Assembly: GCA_902760345.1 (NCBI GenBank)
Contig: CACWFY010000014.1
Location: 1 to 64,000 of the forward strand
From: an uncultured Bacteroidales bacterium
GTDB lineage: Bacteria; Bacteroidota; Bacteroidia; Bacteroidales; Bacteroidaceae
Direction: 5' to 3'
DNA length: 64,000 nucleotides
Of the stretch, positions 33,894 through 41,449 are shown one piece after another; within the stretch, counting starts at the first letter, position 1, and every line of letters begins with the position of its first letter. The notes beneath the pieces are model-generated. The model was not told the origin of the DNA and made no database searches. It saw only the letters and a list, made by a program, of their open reading frames with translations. The translations under genes were made by a program, and so were the position numbers.

Positions 33894-34928
33894 ATGGATA
33901 CGAAAAAGAGCATTACTTTCATCATAAATCCCATCTCTGGCACTCAAAACAAAGACCATATACCCAGTCTTATCGACGAGTTGCTGGACAAGACCCGCTT
34001 TGACTACGACGTACGCCTGACGGAATATCGGGGACACGCAGCAGAGCTGACCCGCCAATGTGCTGCCGAGGGGCGCGACATAGTGGTGGCCGTGGGTGGC
34101 GACGGTACCGTCAATGAAGTGGCACGCTCGCTGACCCACACGCAAACGGCGCTGGGCGTCATTCCCTGCGGTTCGGGCAACGGACTGGCGCGCCATCTGT
34201 GTCTGCCGATGGACACGGCCAAGGCGCTGCAGATCATCAACCACTGCCAGATAGAACCGTTCGACTACGGCGTCATCAACGACCTGCCGTTCTTCTGCAC
34301 CTGCGGCATTGGCTTCGACGCGTTTATCTCGCTGAAGTTTGCCGAGGCTGGCAAGCGTGGGCCGGTGACCTACGTGGAAAACGTGCTGAAGGAAGGACTG
34401 AAGTATCGCCCGGAGACCTACGAGATTGTCGACGACAGCGGCATTCACCATCATAAGGCGTTCCTCATAGCCTGTGCCAACGCGTCGCAGTACGGCAACA
34501 ACGCCTACATCGCGCCAGGAGCCACCATGCGCGACGGCATGATGGACGTCATCATCATGGAGCCCTTCGACGCCCTGGAAGCACCACAGATAGCCGCCGA
34601 CCTGTTTATGAAGACGCTGGGCAACAACTCAAAGATCAAGACCTTCCGTACGAAGAGCCTGCACATACACCGCCACCACCCCGGGGCCATCCACTATGAC
34701 GGCGACCCCATCATGACGGGAACGGATATCGACGTGCACATCGAGCATCTGGGCATCAACATCGTCACCAATCCCGATGCTACCGAAGATAGCGGACAAC
34801 CCAACCAGGTGCTGAATGCCTTCAGCGACTTCTTTAATAATATCAATAATGTACGTGAGGACATCAGCAAGAGCGGACGACGCATTCAGGCCATCAACAA
34901 GGTGCTGTTGCGCAAGCTGAGGAATTAA
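33894..34928 (+). CDS. Diacylglycerol/sphingoid-base kinase family protein
   Basis: A 344-residue lipid kinase of the DAGK catalytic family. The nucleotide site is VAVGGDGTVNEV (about residues 63-74), followed by GVIPCGSGNGLARHL. The C-terminal lobe carries GIGFDAFIS and DGMMDVIIM. Relatives phosphorylate diacylglycerol or long-chain bases. The divergent neighbour spt makes the sphingoid-base precursor, so a sphingoid-base kinase role is attractive but inferred. The last 40 residues are an unconserved, charged helical tail. A small Cys-rich protein gene follows after 20 nt. Confidence 0.85.
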   Translation: MDTKKSITFIINPISGTQNKDHIPSLIDELLDKTRFDYDVRLTEYRGHAAELTRQCAAEGRDIVVAVGGDGTVNEVARSLTHTQTALGVIPCGSGNGLARHLCLPMDTAKALQIINHCQIEPFDYGVINDLPFFCTCGIGFDAFISLKFAEAGKRGPVTYVENVLKEGLKYRPETYEIVDDSGIHHHKAFLIACANASQYGNNAYIAPGATMRDGMMDVIIMEPFDALEAPQIAADLFMKTLGNNSKIKTFRTKSLHIHRHHPGAIHYDGDPIMTGTDIDVHIEHLGINIVTNPDATEDSGQPNQVLNAFSDFFNNINNVREDISKSGRRIQAINKVLLRKLRN

Positions 34929-34948
34929 CAGAGGGAGCAGCAAGCGGT

Positions 34949-35095
34949 ATGCAAATCTACGTAGTCATCGTGATATTAGCGGCAGCCATCGCCTATGCAG
35001 CATGGGCTTTAGCACGCGCTATACGCAGAAAAGACCCCTGTTGCGGCTGTGAGATGAAAAAAAACTGCCAAAAATTTTGTGAATCCAAAAAATAG
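34949..35095 (+). CDS. Small Cys-rich membrane protein (FeoB-associated type)
   Basis: A 48-residue protein too short for most gene finders. One N-terminal membrane segment (YVVIVILAAAIAYAAWAL) is followed by basic ARAIRRK and a Cys cluster, CCGC then CQKFC. This is the layout of the FeoB-associated Cys-rich family, thought to accompany ferrous iron uptake. No feoA or feoB lies nearby. It starts 20 nt after the kinase stop, and the tRNA-Cys promoter begins within its last codons. Confidence 0.7.
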   Translation: MQIYVVIVILAAAIAYAAWALARAIRRKDPCCGCEMKKNCQKFCESKK

Positions 35096-35106
35096 TGTTA
35101 CCTTTG
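35076..35106 (+). promoter_or_regulatory. Promoter of tRNA-Cys
   Basis: TTTG (35076-35079), a 19-nt spacer and TACCTTTG (35099-35106), followed by CAACCGC, similar to the other tRNA promoters. The -33 box lies inside the small Cys-rich gene. Confidence 0.75.
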
Positions 35107-35150
35107 CAACCGCTTAAGAGAACGGTGGCTTAACCTACGGTTGAAACTAC

Positions 35151-35222
35151 GGTGCCTTGGATGAGTGGCTTAGTCAACGGTCTGCAAAACCGTCTACGGC
35201 GGTTCGAATCCGCCAGGCACCT
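35151..35222 (+). tRNA. tRNA-Cys (anticodon GCA)
   Basis: A 72-nt gene with acceptor stem GGTGCCT/AGGCACC and discriminator T (U in the RNA), as expected for tRNA-Cys. The anticodon loop CTGCAAA gives GCA. The T arm carries GGTTCGAATCC. A 40-nt leader precedes it. Confidence 0.93.
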
Positions 35223-35231
35223 CTTAGCAAG

Positions 35232-35272
35232 CTCTCAGAATACCAACAGACAATGGGTTCTGAGAGTTTTTT
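35232..35272 (+). terminator. Terminator of tRNA-Cys
   Basis: CTCTCAGAA pairs with TTCTGAGAG around an 18-nt loop, followed by six T residues. Confidence 0.8.
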
Positions 35273-35324
35273 GTGGGTATTCGCCAACAGATGATCCATG
35301 ATTCAGGGAGTGTTCAACGGGGGT

Positions 35325-35361
35325 AAAAAAAGAATTGATTGTCTCACGACAATCAATCTTT
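35325..35361 (-). terminator. Terminator of the minus-strand ileS-DUF3256 cluster or of a small RNA
   Basis: On the minus strand AAGATTGATTGT pairs with ACAATCAATTCTT (one bulged base), followed by a run of seven T. It lies about 105 nt beyond the DUF3256 stop. Confidence 0.75.
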
Positions 35362-35409
35362 AAATTAACCTTAATAATCTAATACCATGAAAAACACACG
35401 GCAAATGTA
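35325..35409 (-). ncRNA. Candidate small RNA (promoter plus terminator without a gene)
   Basis: A TACATTTG box (35409-35402) on the minus strand would start a transcript near 35398, and the hairpin/T-run terminator ends it near 35325, so the RNA would be about 75 nt. It contains only a five-codon frame. The box lies in what could be the 3' region of DUF3256, so it may simply be part of that message. Confidence 0.35.
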
Positions 35410-35464
35410 CCACTTTTATTTCAATCTGCAAGTGAATCGCATGGCAAAACCTAAAACTTTAACT

Positions 35465-36010
35465 TTATTTAAATGTATTTCCATCCCAATTAAGTGTTGT
35501 TTGCACATTTACTGGCTTTTCCTGTTCCTCGTTAGCAGGCTGGTTGAAATAGTTGACACGCGTCAGCGTGAGCGACTGCTGAACGGAATCAAGGGTTGCC
35601 ACAAAGGGATAGGCAGGCAGCGCGACATAGCGTGCTGTGGGCAGAGGCTGCCACTGGTCGGAGTAGAACGAGAGCGTGCTCTCGCGAAGATCGGTGCCCC
35701 ACGTCATCACCACACAAAGCACGCGCTCGCCACCAGCAGTGAGCAAAGCCATGTCTAAGTGCAAAGCTTCGCTAAGGCGTAGCGAGGCATAGTTGTCGGT
35801 AAGCTGAGTGAGCTCGCTCTTCCCCTCGAAGGCGTTGGTGACTATCGCAGCCATTCCTGCATCTTTGAAATCAACCATATCGAGACGGTTGTTCTCAGAA
35901 AGCGAAGGAGTCAGTGCGGCAGGCATGGTCTTCAACAGATCACGCATAGCAGTCTGTGCATAGGAAGCACCAGCCAACGACAGGAACAATGCTAACAGGA
36001 AGTACTTCAT
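35465..36010 (-). CDS. DUF3256 family exported protein
   Basis: A 181-residue protein with a signal peptide (KYFLLALFLSLAGASYA). The mature part begins QTAMRDLLKTMPAALTPSLSENNRLDMVDF, the conserved start of DUF3256, a Bacteroidetes-only family of unknown function. The start overlaps the paaK stop by 4 bp. It is the last gene of the long ileS cluster. Confidence 0.88.
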   Translation of the reverse strand: MKYFLLALFLSLAGASYAQTAMRDLLKTMPAALTPSLSENNRLDMVDFKDAGMAAIVTNAFEGKSELTQLTDNYASLRLSEALHLDMALLTAGGERVLCVVMTWGTDLRESTLSFYSDQWQPLPTARYVALPAYPFVATLDSVQQSLTLTRVNYFNQPANEEQEKPVNVQTTLNWDGNTFK

Positions 36011-37320
36011 CCCCTACCCGGTCTAAGGTCTTTGACACGTATGGCTTTACCCTCGCTGACGGGAAGTGAGCCCTTCTTAACCAGCTTGACAGTAGGCGTC
36101 AGCAGGATTTCGTCCTTCAACGCACGCTGGATGTCGCGGGTCATCTTCTGCAACTCGGGATAGACATCGGTATTCAGGCCGTCGAGTTCGACTTCGACCG
36201 TCATAACGTCGTTGTCGTTGACGGTATCGAGGGTGATGAGGTAGTTGCTGCCCAAGCCCGGATACTGAACGAGAATCTTCTCGACCTGCATGGGGAAGAC
36301 GTTGACACCCTTGATGATGAACATATCGTCGGTACGGCCCTTGATGCGGTCGATACGGCGATGGGTACGTCCACACTTGCACTCGCCGGGAATGATGCGC
36401 GTCAGGTCGCGAGTACGGTAACGCAGAATAGGCATCATGGTGCGGTCGAGCGTGGTGAGCACCATCTCGCCGATCTCGCCGTCGGGAACAGGCTCCAGCG
36501 TGTCGGGGTCGACAATCTCGAGGATGTAGTTGTCCTCCCACAGGTGCATACCGCACTGCTCCTTACACTCGAAGGCAACGCCGGGACCGTTCATCTCGGT
36601 CATACCAAACGAGTTGTAGGCCTTGACGCCCAGCAGGCGCTCGATACGACGGCGCTGCTCCTCGGTATGAGGCTCGGCACCAATAAACAGCGTGCGCAAC
36701 TTGGTGGCACGCGGGTCGACGCCTTCTTCCTGGAACACTTCGGCCAGACGGATGGCGTAGCTGGGGATTGCGTGAAGACAAGTTGTTCCGAAGTCACGGA
36801 TAAACATGATCTGACGCTTGGAGTTACCTGCTGCGGCAGGCACCGTGGTAGCGCCTAGCTTCTCAGCACCATACTGGAAGCCCAGTCCGCCCGTGAACAT
36901 TCCGTAACCGCTGGAGTTCTGGAACACGTCGGTATCGCGGCAACCCACCATATACATGTCGCGGGCAATCATGTTTGCCCACGAGTCGATATCGTGGCGC
37001 GAATAGGTAACGACGGTAGGATGGCCCGTTGTACCACTGGTAGAGTGAATACGGATGGCATCCTTCATATCGCCGCCAACCAGTCCGAAGGGATAGTTGT
37101 CACGCAGATCCTGCTTGGTGGTAAATGGTAACTTGCGCACATCGGCAACAGTCTGAATAGAGTCAGGCGTGATACCTGCCTCAGCCAGACGCTTGCCATA
37201 GAATGGCGACCTCAGCGCAATCTCAATAGACTTGCGCAACTTCTCAACTTGCAACCGCTCCAACGCCTCACGGGGCATAGTTTCCAGTTCCGGTTGCCAA
37301 TACTCTTCTTTGTTTAACAT
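36007..37320 (-). CDS. paaK: Phenylacetate-CoA ligase (PaaK-type adenylate-forming enzyme)
   Basis: A 437-residue cytosolic enzyme of the acyl-adenylate family, making aryl-acetyl-CoA with ATP and CoA. The phosphate loop is HSTSGTTGHPTVV (about residues 91-103). Other features are NSFGMTEMNGPGVAFECKE, RTRDLT and the C-terminal GRTDDMFIIKGVNVFPMQVE hinge and lysine region. In anaerobic Bacteroidales such enzymes usually re-activate aryl acids from amino-acid fermentation. The indolepyruvate oxidoreductase partner genes are not in this window. Confidence 0.92.
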   Translation of the reverse strand: MLNKEEYWQPELETMPREALERLQVEKLRKSIEIALRSPFYGKRLAEAGITPDSIQTVADVRKLPFTTKQDLRDNYPFGLVGGDMKDAIRIHSTSGTTGHPTVVTYSRHDIDSWANMIARDMYMVGCRDTDVFQNSSGYGMFTGGLGFQYGAEKLGATTVPAAAGNSKRQIMFIRDFGTTCLHAIPSYAIRLAEVFQEEGVDPRATKLRTLFIGAEPHTEEQRRRIERLLGVKAYNSFGMTEMNGPGVAFECKEQCGMHLWEDNYILEIVDPDTLEPVPDGEIGEMVLTTLDRTMMPILRYRTRDLTRIIPGECKCGRTHRRIDRIKGRTDDMFIIKGVNVFPMQVEKILVQYPGLGSNYLITLDTVNDNDVMTVEVELDGLNTDVYPELQKMTRDIQRALKDEILLTPTVKLVKKGSLPVSEGKAIRVKDLRPGRG

Positions 37321-37330
37321 TTGTATAAAT

Positions 37331-38050
37331 TTAGTTTTTGCTTAAATGCATCATCATCACCGCGGAAAGACCTGCCGTCTCAGTACGCAGACGGCTGGAA
37401 CCCAGATGGACAGACTGATAGCCGGCAGCTACGGCCTGGCGCACCTCGTCGATAGAGAAATCGCCCTCGGGACCTACGAGCACCAAGGCGTCCTGAATGT
37501 CAGAGGGCTGTCGGAGCTCATCAAACAAATAGGTACGCGCAACCTCCTCGTAGCAATGGGCAATATACTTGCGACAGGTGCGGGGCTGACGGATGAAATC
37601 GGTGAACGACGTCATCTCGTCGAGTTGTGGCATCCAAGCCTTGCGGCTCTGCTTGGTGGCGGCAACAGCTATCTTCTCGATACGCGGCAGCTTGACCTGT
37701 CGGCGCTCAGAGAACTGACAATCCAAGAAGGATATTTCGTCGACGCCCACCTCGACAGCTTTCTCTACAAGCCACTCCATGCGGTCCATCATCTTTGTCG
37801 GAGCAATGGCCAGATGAACCGTTCCGTTCCATTGGCGCGGTTGAGGTAGCGTCTCCCGGATGACGTACTGACAGTGGTGAGCATGAGCCAGCGTGACTTC
37901 AGCACGATAGAACACTCCCTTTCCATCCATAAGCATCATCTCGTCGCCAGCCTTGAGGCGAAGCACACGCAGGGCATGCGTCGCTTCGTCGGCAGGCAGT
38001 TCCTGAGCGGTAGCCGCATCAGGGGCGAAGAAGAATCTGACCTCTTTCAT
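37331..38050 (-). CDS. rsmE: 16S rRNA (uracil-1498-N3)-methyltransferase
   Basis: A 239-residue SPOUT methyltransferase that modifies U1498 of 16S rRNA. The N-terminal PUA-like domain has THALRVLRLKAGDEMMLMDGKG. The C-terminal knot includes KMMDRMEWLVEKAVEVGVDEI, KQSRKAWMP, LVGPEGDFSIDEV and SVHLGSSRLRTETAG. It lies 10 nt before paaK and 15 nt after the transporter gene, whose stop is inside a 7-bp array. Confidence 0.95.
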   Translation of the reverse strand: MKEVRFFFAPDAATAQELPADEATHALRVLRLKAGDEMMLMDGKGVFYRAEVTLAHAHHCQYVIRETLPQPRQWNGTVHLAIAPTKMMDRMEWLVEKAVEVGVDEISFLDCQFSERRQVKLPRIEKIAVAATKQSRKAWMPQLDEMTSFTDFIRQPRTCRKYIAHCYEEVARTYLFDELRQPSDIQDALVLVGPEGDFSIDEVRQAVAAGYQSVHLGSSRLRTETAGLSAVMMMHLSKN

Positions 38051-38053
38051 CAG

Positions 38054-38078
38054 TATTGTTGACTGTTAATGTTTAATC
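38054..38078. repeat. 7-bp array in the transporter-rsmE junction
   Basis: TATTGTT, GACTGTT, AATGTTT, then AATC. The array spans the stop codon of the transporter (38066-38068) and ends 3 nt before the rsmE ATG. Confidence 0.45.
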
Positions 38079-39400
38079 TCTGTGATAGGTTTCTTCTCAG
38101 GCTTGAAGACCAACGCGAAAGTGATGCCAACCACCAGGGCAAAGGCTGCGAAGACAAACCAGCAGATCTGCCAATCACCTACCAAGTAGTCTCCTTCGGT
38201 ATGGCAGAAAGCATTGACGATTTTACCCGCAGCAAACACTCCTACCGACGCACCGATACCATTGGTCATCATCATAAATAGTCCTTGAGCCGATGCCTTG
38301 ATATTGGGGTCGCACTCCTGGTCGACGAAAATACCTCCGGAAACATTGAAGAAATCGAAGGCAACGCCATAGACTATACAAGACAATATAAAGAAGATAG
38401 CACCAGGCATAGCGGGATTGCCAATGCCGAAGAAGCCGAAGCGGAACACCCATGCGAAGAGTGACATCAGCATTACAATCTTGATACCGAAACGCTTCAG
38501 GAAGAATGGAATCATCAGAATACACAATGCTTCACTAATTTGCGAAATAGAGCTCAGCATGGTAGGATTATTTGAAACGAAAGAATCGGAAATAAGCGGA
38601 TCAGGACTCAGTTTAAAGCTTGACATAAAGGGGACTGCATAGCTGTTTGTAACCTGCAGGCACATACCCAGCAAAGCCGAGAAGATGAAGAACAGAGCCA
38701 TCTGACGACGCTTAAAGAGTTTAAACGCATTAAGACCAAGAGCCTCGGAAATAGAGGTTTTGCCTTCCTTCTTCTGCAGAGGACACTGCGGTAAGGTATA
38801 GCAATATAGGAACAACATGAGGCTTAAGAAACCAGATACAAAGAACTGCATGTAAGTATTCTGAAACTTAAATGCATTTGCTTCCAGCGTAAGGCCAAAA
38901 CCAGTATTGTCCAAATAGGCACTGTTAACAAACCACATGGAAGCAATAAAGCCAACAGTTCCCAATACTCGAATGGGAGGGAAATCCTTAACAGTGTCAT
39001 AGCCATTTTTCTTTAATACGGTAAATGCCACCGTATTAGTCAATGCAATTGTAGGCATGTAGAATGCCACACTCAACGTATAAAGTACAATAAAGGTTGT
39101 CGGGTTTAACACTTCTGAGCTATAGGCCACCCAAAAGCATCCCAACATTCCTAAACCAGCAACCAGATGAGAGAGGCCAAGCATTCTCTGAGGTTGGATA
39201 AATTTGTCTGCCACAATACCAATAATGGCTGGCATAAAAATAGAGACAATACCTTGGATAATGTAAAACCACGGCAACAGTTCCTTACCAAGGTTTTCAC
39301 CAAATGCAGGTACAATAAAGTTACCCATACAAACGAGGTAGGCACCCCATACGGCGAACTGTAAGAAGTTCATGACCGCCAATCGAAATTTAATGTTCAT
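38066..39400 (-). CDS. NupG-type nucleoside/MFS transporter
   Basis: A 444-residue protein with 12 predicted membrane segments, split by a basic loop (LQKKEGKTSISEALGLNAFKLFKRR). It starts KFRLAVMNFLQFAVWGAYLVCMG and contains YTLSVAFYMPTIALTNTVAF, the style of the nucleoside:H+ symporter (NHS/NupG-XapB) branch of the major facilitators. The substrate is presumably a nucleoside but is not proven. It lies 12 nt after a small hypothetical gene in the ileS cluster. Confidence 0.85.
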   Translation of the reverse strand: MNIKFRLAVMNFLQFAVWGAYLVCMGNFIVPAFGENLGKELLPWFYIIQGIVSIFMPAIIGIVADKFIQPQRMLGLSHLVAGLGMLGCFWVAYSSEVLNPTTFIVLYTLSVAFYMPTIALTNTVAFTVLKKNGYDTVKDFPPIRVLGTVGFIASMWFVNSAYLDNTGFGLTLEANAFKFQNTYMQFFVSGFLSLMLFLYCYTLPQCPLQKKEGKTSISEALGLNAFKLFKRRQMALFFIFSALLGMCLQVTNSYAVPFMSSFKLSPDPLISDSFVSNNPTMLSSISQISEALCILMIPFFLKRFGIKIVMLMSLFAWVFRFGFFGIGNPAMPGAIFFILSCIVYGVAFDFFNVSGGIFVDQECDPNIKASAQGLFMMMTNGIGASVGVFAAGKIVNAFCHTEGDYLVGDWQICWFVFAAFALVVGITFALVFKPEKKPITEIKH

Positions 39401-39412
39401 AGTCTATTTATT

Positions 39413-39649
39413 TTAAGTTAAAGGTTGTTCTTGATACCATGCACGTATACCTTTTTCGTCTTGTTTCAGCCGGATGGTGCCCTGCAACCACTCAGTGTTT
39501 GCCTCCTCCCCGTCTAAAGGGTGCTGACTGACTACGTAACCGTTCGTCAGCTCCACGACCTGTAGTGTCTTGCTGTTGCCTGTCGGAGATATCACCTCGT
39601 GACATGCTATGCGGCGCCTTGTAGGCTGAGTCTTGCTTTGCTTGTTCAT
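39413..39649 (-). CDS. Hypothetical 78-residue protein overlapping the DUF4296 gene
   Basis: A small basic-to-acidic soluble protein (RRRIACHEVISPTGNSKTLQVVELTNGYVVSQHPLDGEEAN). Sequence character is that of a real, beta-rich domain, and its stop is only 12 nt from the transporter start. It overlaps the end of the DUF4296 gene by 158 bp in another frame on the same strand. No known domain is recognised. Confidence 0.6.
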   Translation of the reverse strand: MNKQSKTQPTRRRIACHEVISPTGNSKTLQVVELTNGYVVSQHPLDGEEANTEWLQGTIRLKQDEKGIRAWYQEQPLT

Positions 39650-40424
39650 ATTTTTCCTGTATTTCCTTATTGTGGAAACGAATCAATTGTATCTGACTGA
39701 CGAACATCAGCTTACGCGAGTCTGTCTCTTCACCGTCAGACGTCAGATAGATAAAACCACGCAACTCTCGGAACTTCTGTGTGCGGTTGGCCGGAAGGCG
39801 CAGTTGCACGATGCCGGAAACCGACGAGTGGCTGACCACCTGCATGATGCTGTCGCCCTCATAGGCGGCACACAGGCAGACGACAGCATCCTTAGAACCT
39901 GTCTGCCAGATATGCTCAGTCATAAACTGGAACATAAACGAGTCGCCAACACGGAAGGTGGAGTCAGCCTTAATGGTGAATTCAAAGCGGTTCTTCGTAG
40001 GCCGCGGAATCAACAGCACATGCGACGTAGCCGTCCAGATGTTGGCCGTATCACCCGACGCACTGTATTGCGAATAGCGGTTGATGTCGCCCACTTCGGT
40101 ACCCAGCCTTTTGGCTTCGTCGGCAATACGCTCGCTGACGTGGCTATAGATTTCCTTGAGCTTGTCGACGTGCGAATAGTAGTAAACCAGCGATGAGTCA
40201 AAGTCTGCCTCGGTGACATGGTGCTTCTTCAGCACCTCCTGGAAATACAGGTTGCGTTTGAAATCAATCTCGCCAGCACCATCGTTCTTGGCCATTGCCT
40301 CTGCTACATGATAGTCGTACAGCAAGTCTTCCAACTCGCTGGGCTGGATATATTCTGACGGCACAGTGGGCTTGCAGGCCAAGGCCATCAGCAGAAGCAA
40401 TATGTACAGCGGACTACGCTTCAT
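39492..40424 (-). CDS. DUF4296 domain lipoprotein
   Basis: A 310-residue protein with a lipoprotein signal (LLLLMALAC). The DUF4296 domain covers about residues 20-110 (PSELEDLLYDYHVAEAMA, HHVTEADFDSSLVYYYSHVDKLKEIY). The middle is beta-rich. The last 50 or so residues, from about SAYKAPHSMSRG to RRGGGKH, lie in the overlap with the next gene and look like low-complexity, out-of-frame-type sequence. The start overlaps lspA by 11 bp, and colocation with lspA is common in this group. Function unknown. Confidence 0.85.
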   Translation of the reverse strand: MKRSPLYILLLLMALACKPTVPSEYIQPSELEDLLYDYHVAEAMAKNDGAGEIDFKRNLYFQEVLKKHHVTEADFDSSLVYYYSHVDKLKEIYSHVSERIADEAKRLGTEVGDINRYSQYSASGDTANIWTATSHVLLIPRPTKNRFEFTIKADSTFRVGDSFMFQFMTEHIWQTGSKDAVVCLCAAYEGDSIMQVVSHSSVSGIVQLRLPANRTQKFRELRGFIYLTSDGEETDSRKLMFVSQIQLIRFHNKEIQEKYEQAKQDSAYKAPHSMSRGDISDRQQQDTTGRGADERLRSQSAPFRRGGGKH

Positions 40425-41061
40425 GCCTCGTCAACTGTTTGAACGACAGTTCTGATATTTCCGTACGGTAGAACAACAGCAACAGCACGACACCTACGGA
40501 AATGGAGGAGTCGGCAAAGTTGAATACCGGACTGAAAAAGACATACGGCTCACCTCCCACCATCGGAACCCAGCTGGGCCAGGTCGTCACAATAAGCGGG
40601 AAGTAGAACATGTCTACCACCTTACCCATCAGGAAAGGTGCATAACCCGTTCCGAAGGGTACGAAGTAGGACGTGTAGAACTCGGAGGAGGCATTGAAAA
40701 TCAGACCGTAGAACATCGAGTCGAAGATGTTGCCGGCAGCACCGGCCAACACCATTGACAGACAGACGATATATCCCCAGCGGGCTTGACGGCGCACCTG
40801 GGCCACGATATAGTAGCCCAGAATGCCGATAGCCACCACGCGGAAGAGGCTCAGCAGCAGCTTGGAACCAAGTTCCATGCCGTAGGCCATACCATTGTTC
40901 TCGATAAACACAATCTTGAACCACGACAGGATCTCTATCTGTTCGTGAAGGGTCATGTGGGTCTTTACCCAGATTTTTATCAACTGGTCGACCAACAGGA
41001 CTGTGAACACGATAGTTACTGCCAGTATTCCACGTCTTGAGACAATGCCTTCCTTGCTCAT
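40414..41061 (-). CDS. lspA: Lipoprotein signal peptidase II
   Basis: A 215-residue inner-membrane aspartyl protease that removes signal peptides from lipoproteins. Four membrane segments are visible. The catalytic Asp residues lie in GNIFDSMFYG and FNFADSSISVG, and FIENNGMAYG is also conserved. A large insertion between them (GKVVDMFYFPLIVTTWPSWVP...) is the usual Bacteroidetes form. ATG 41061 is used; an upstream extension to 41094 overlaps the preceding gene. It lies 1 nt after the DksA-like gene. Confidence 0.93.
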   Translation of the reverse strand: MSKEGIVSRRGILAVTIVFTVLLVDQLIKIWVKTHMTLHEQIEILSWFKIVFIENNGMAYGMELGSKLLLSLFRVVAIGILGYYIVAQVRRQARWGYIVCLSMVLAGAAGNIFDSMFYGLIFNASSEFYTSYFVPFGTGYAPFLMGKVVDMFYFPLIVTTWPSWVPMVGGEPYVFFSPVFNFADSSISVGVVLLLLFYRTEISELSFKQLTRHEA

Positions 41062-41062
41062 T

Positions 41063-41443
41063 CTACTTCTTTTCAGCCATCTTCGACTCAACACTCAGCG
41101 TAGCGTGAGGTACGGCACGCAGGCGCTCCTTGGGAATCAGCTTACCCGTAATACGGTCAATACCATAGGTCTTGTTCTCGATACGCGTCAAGGCGGCTTT
41201 CAGACCCTGAATAAATTTCTGCTGACGGGCAGCCAGAGAGATGATCTCCTCTTTCGACTGCGTCGCACTACCCTCTTCGAGTGCTTTATACGTGGGTGAC
41301 GTATCGTCAACATCATTGGAGTCTTGATTCATCAAGGCACTCATCATCTGGTCGTAGTCACGCTTGGCTAGCGCCAGCTTCTCATTGATAATTTCACGGA
41401 ACTCTTCTAATTCTTCGTCCGTGTAACGTGTTTTTTCTGCCAT
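41063..41443 (-). CDS. TraR/DksA-type protein lacking the zinc-finger cysteines
   Basis: A 126-residue protein with the DksA coiled-coil (about residues 5-80), then TYGIDRITGKLIPKERLRAVPHATLS, which aligns with the DksA zinc-finger region. The usual first Cys of that region is Asp here, and no CxxC pair is visible, so zinc is probably not bound. DksA proteins modify RNA polymerase response to ppGpp. Shortened-finger versions are typical of Bacteroidetes. It lies between ileS and lspA. Confidence 0.85.
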   Translation of the reverse strand: MAEKTRYTDEELEEFREIINEKLALAKRDYDQMMSALMNQDSNDVDDTSPTYKALEEGSATQSKEEIISLAARQQKFIQGLKAALTRIENKTYGIDRITGKLIPKERLRAVPHATLSVESKMAEKK

Positions 41444-41449
41444 AATTAT

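Noticed and set aside
35387..35758. 123-codon plus-strand frame starting MKNTRQMYHF
   Set aside because: It has a tempting leader-like upstream sequence, but most of it is antisense to DUF3256 and nothing follows from it.
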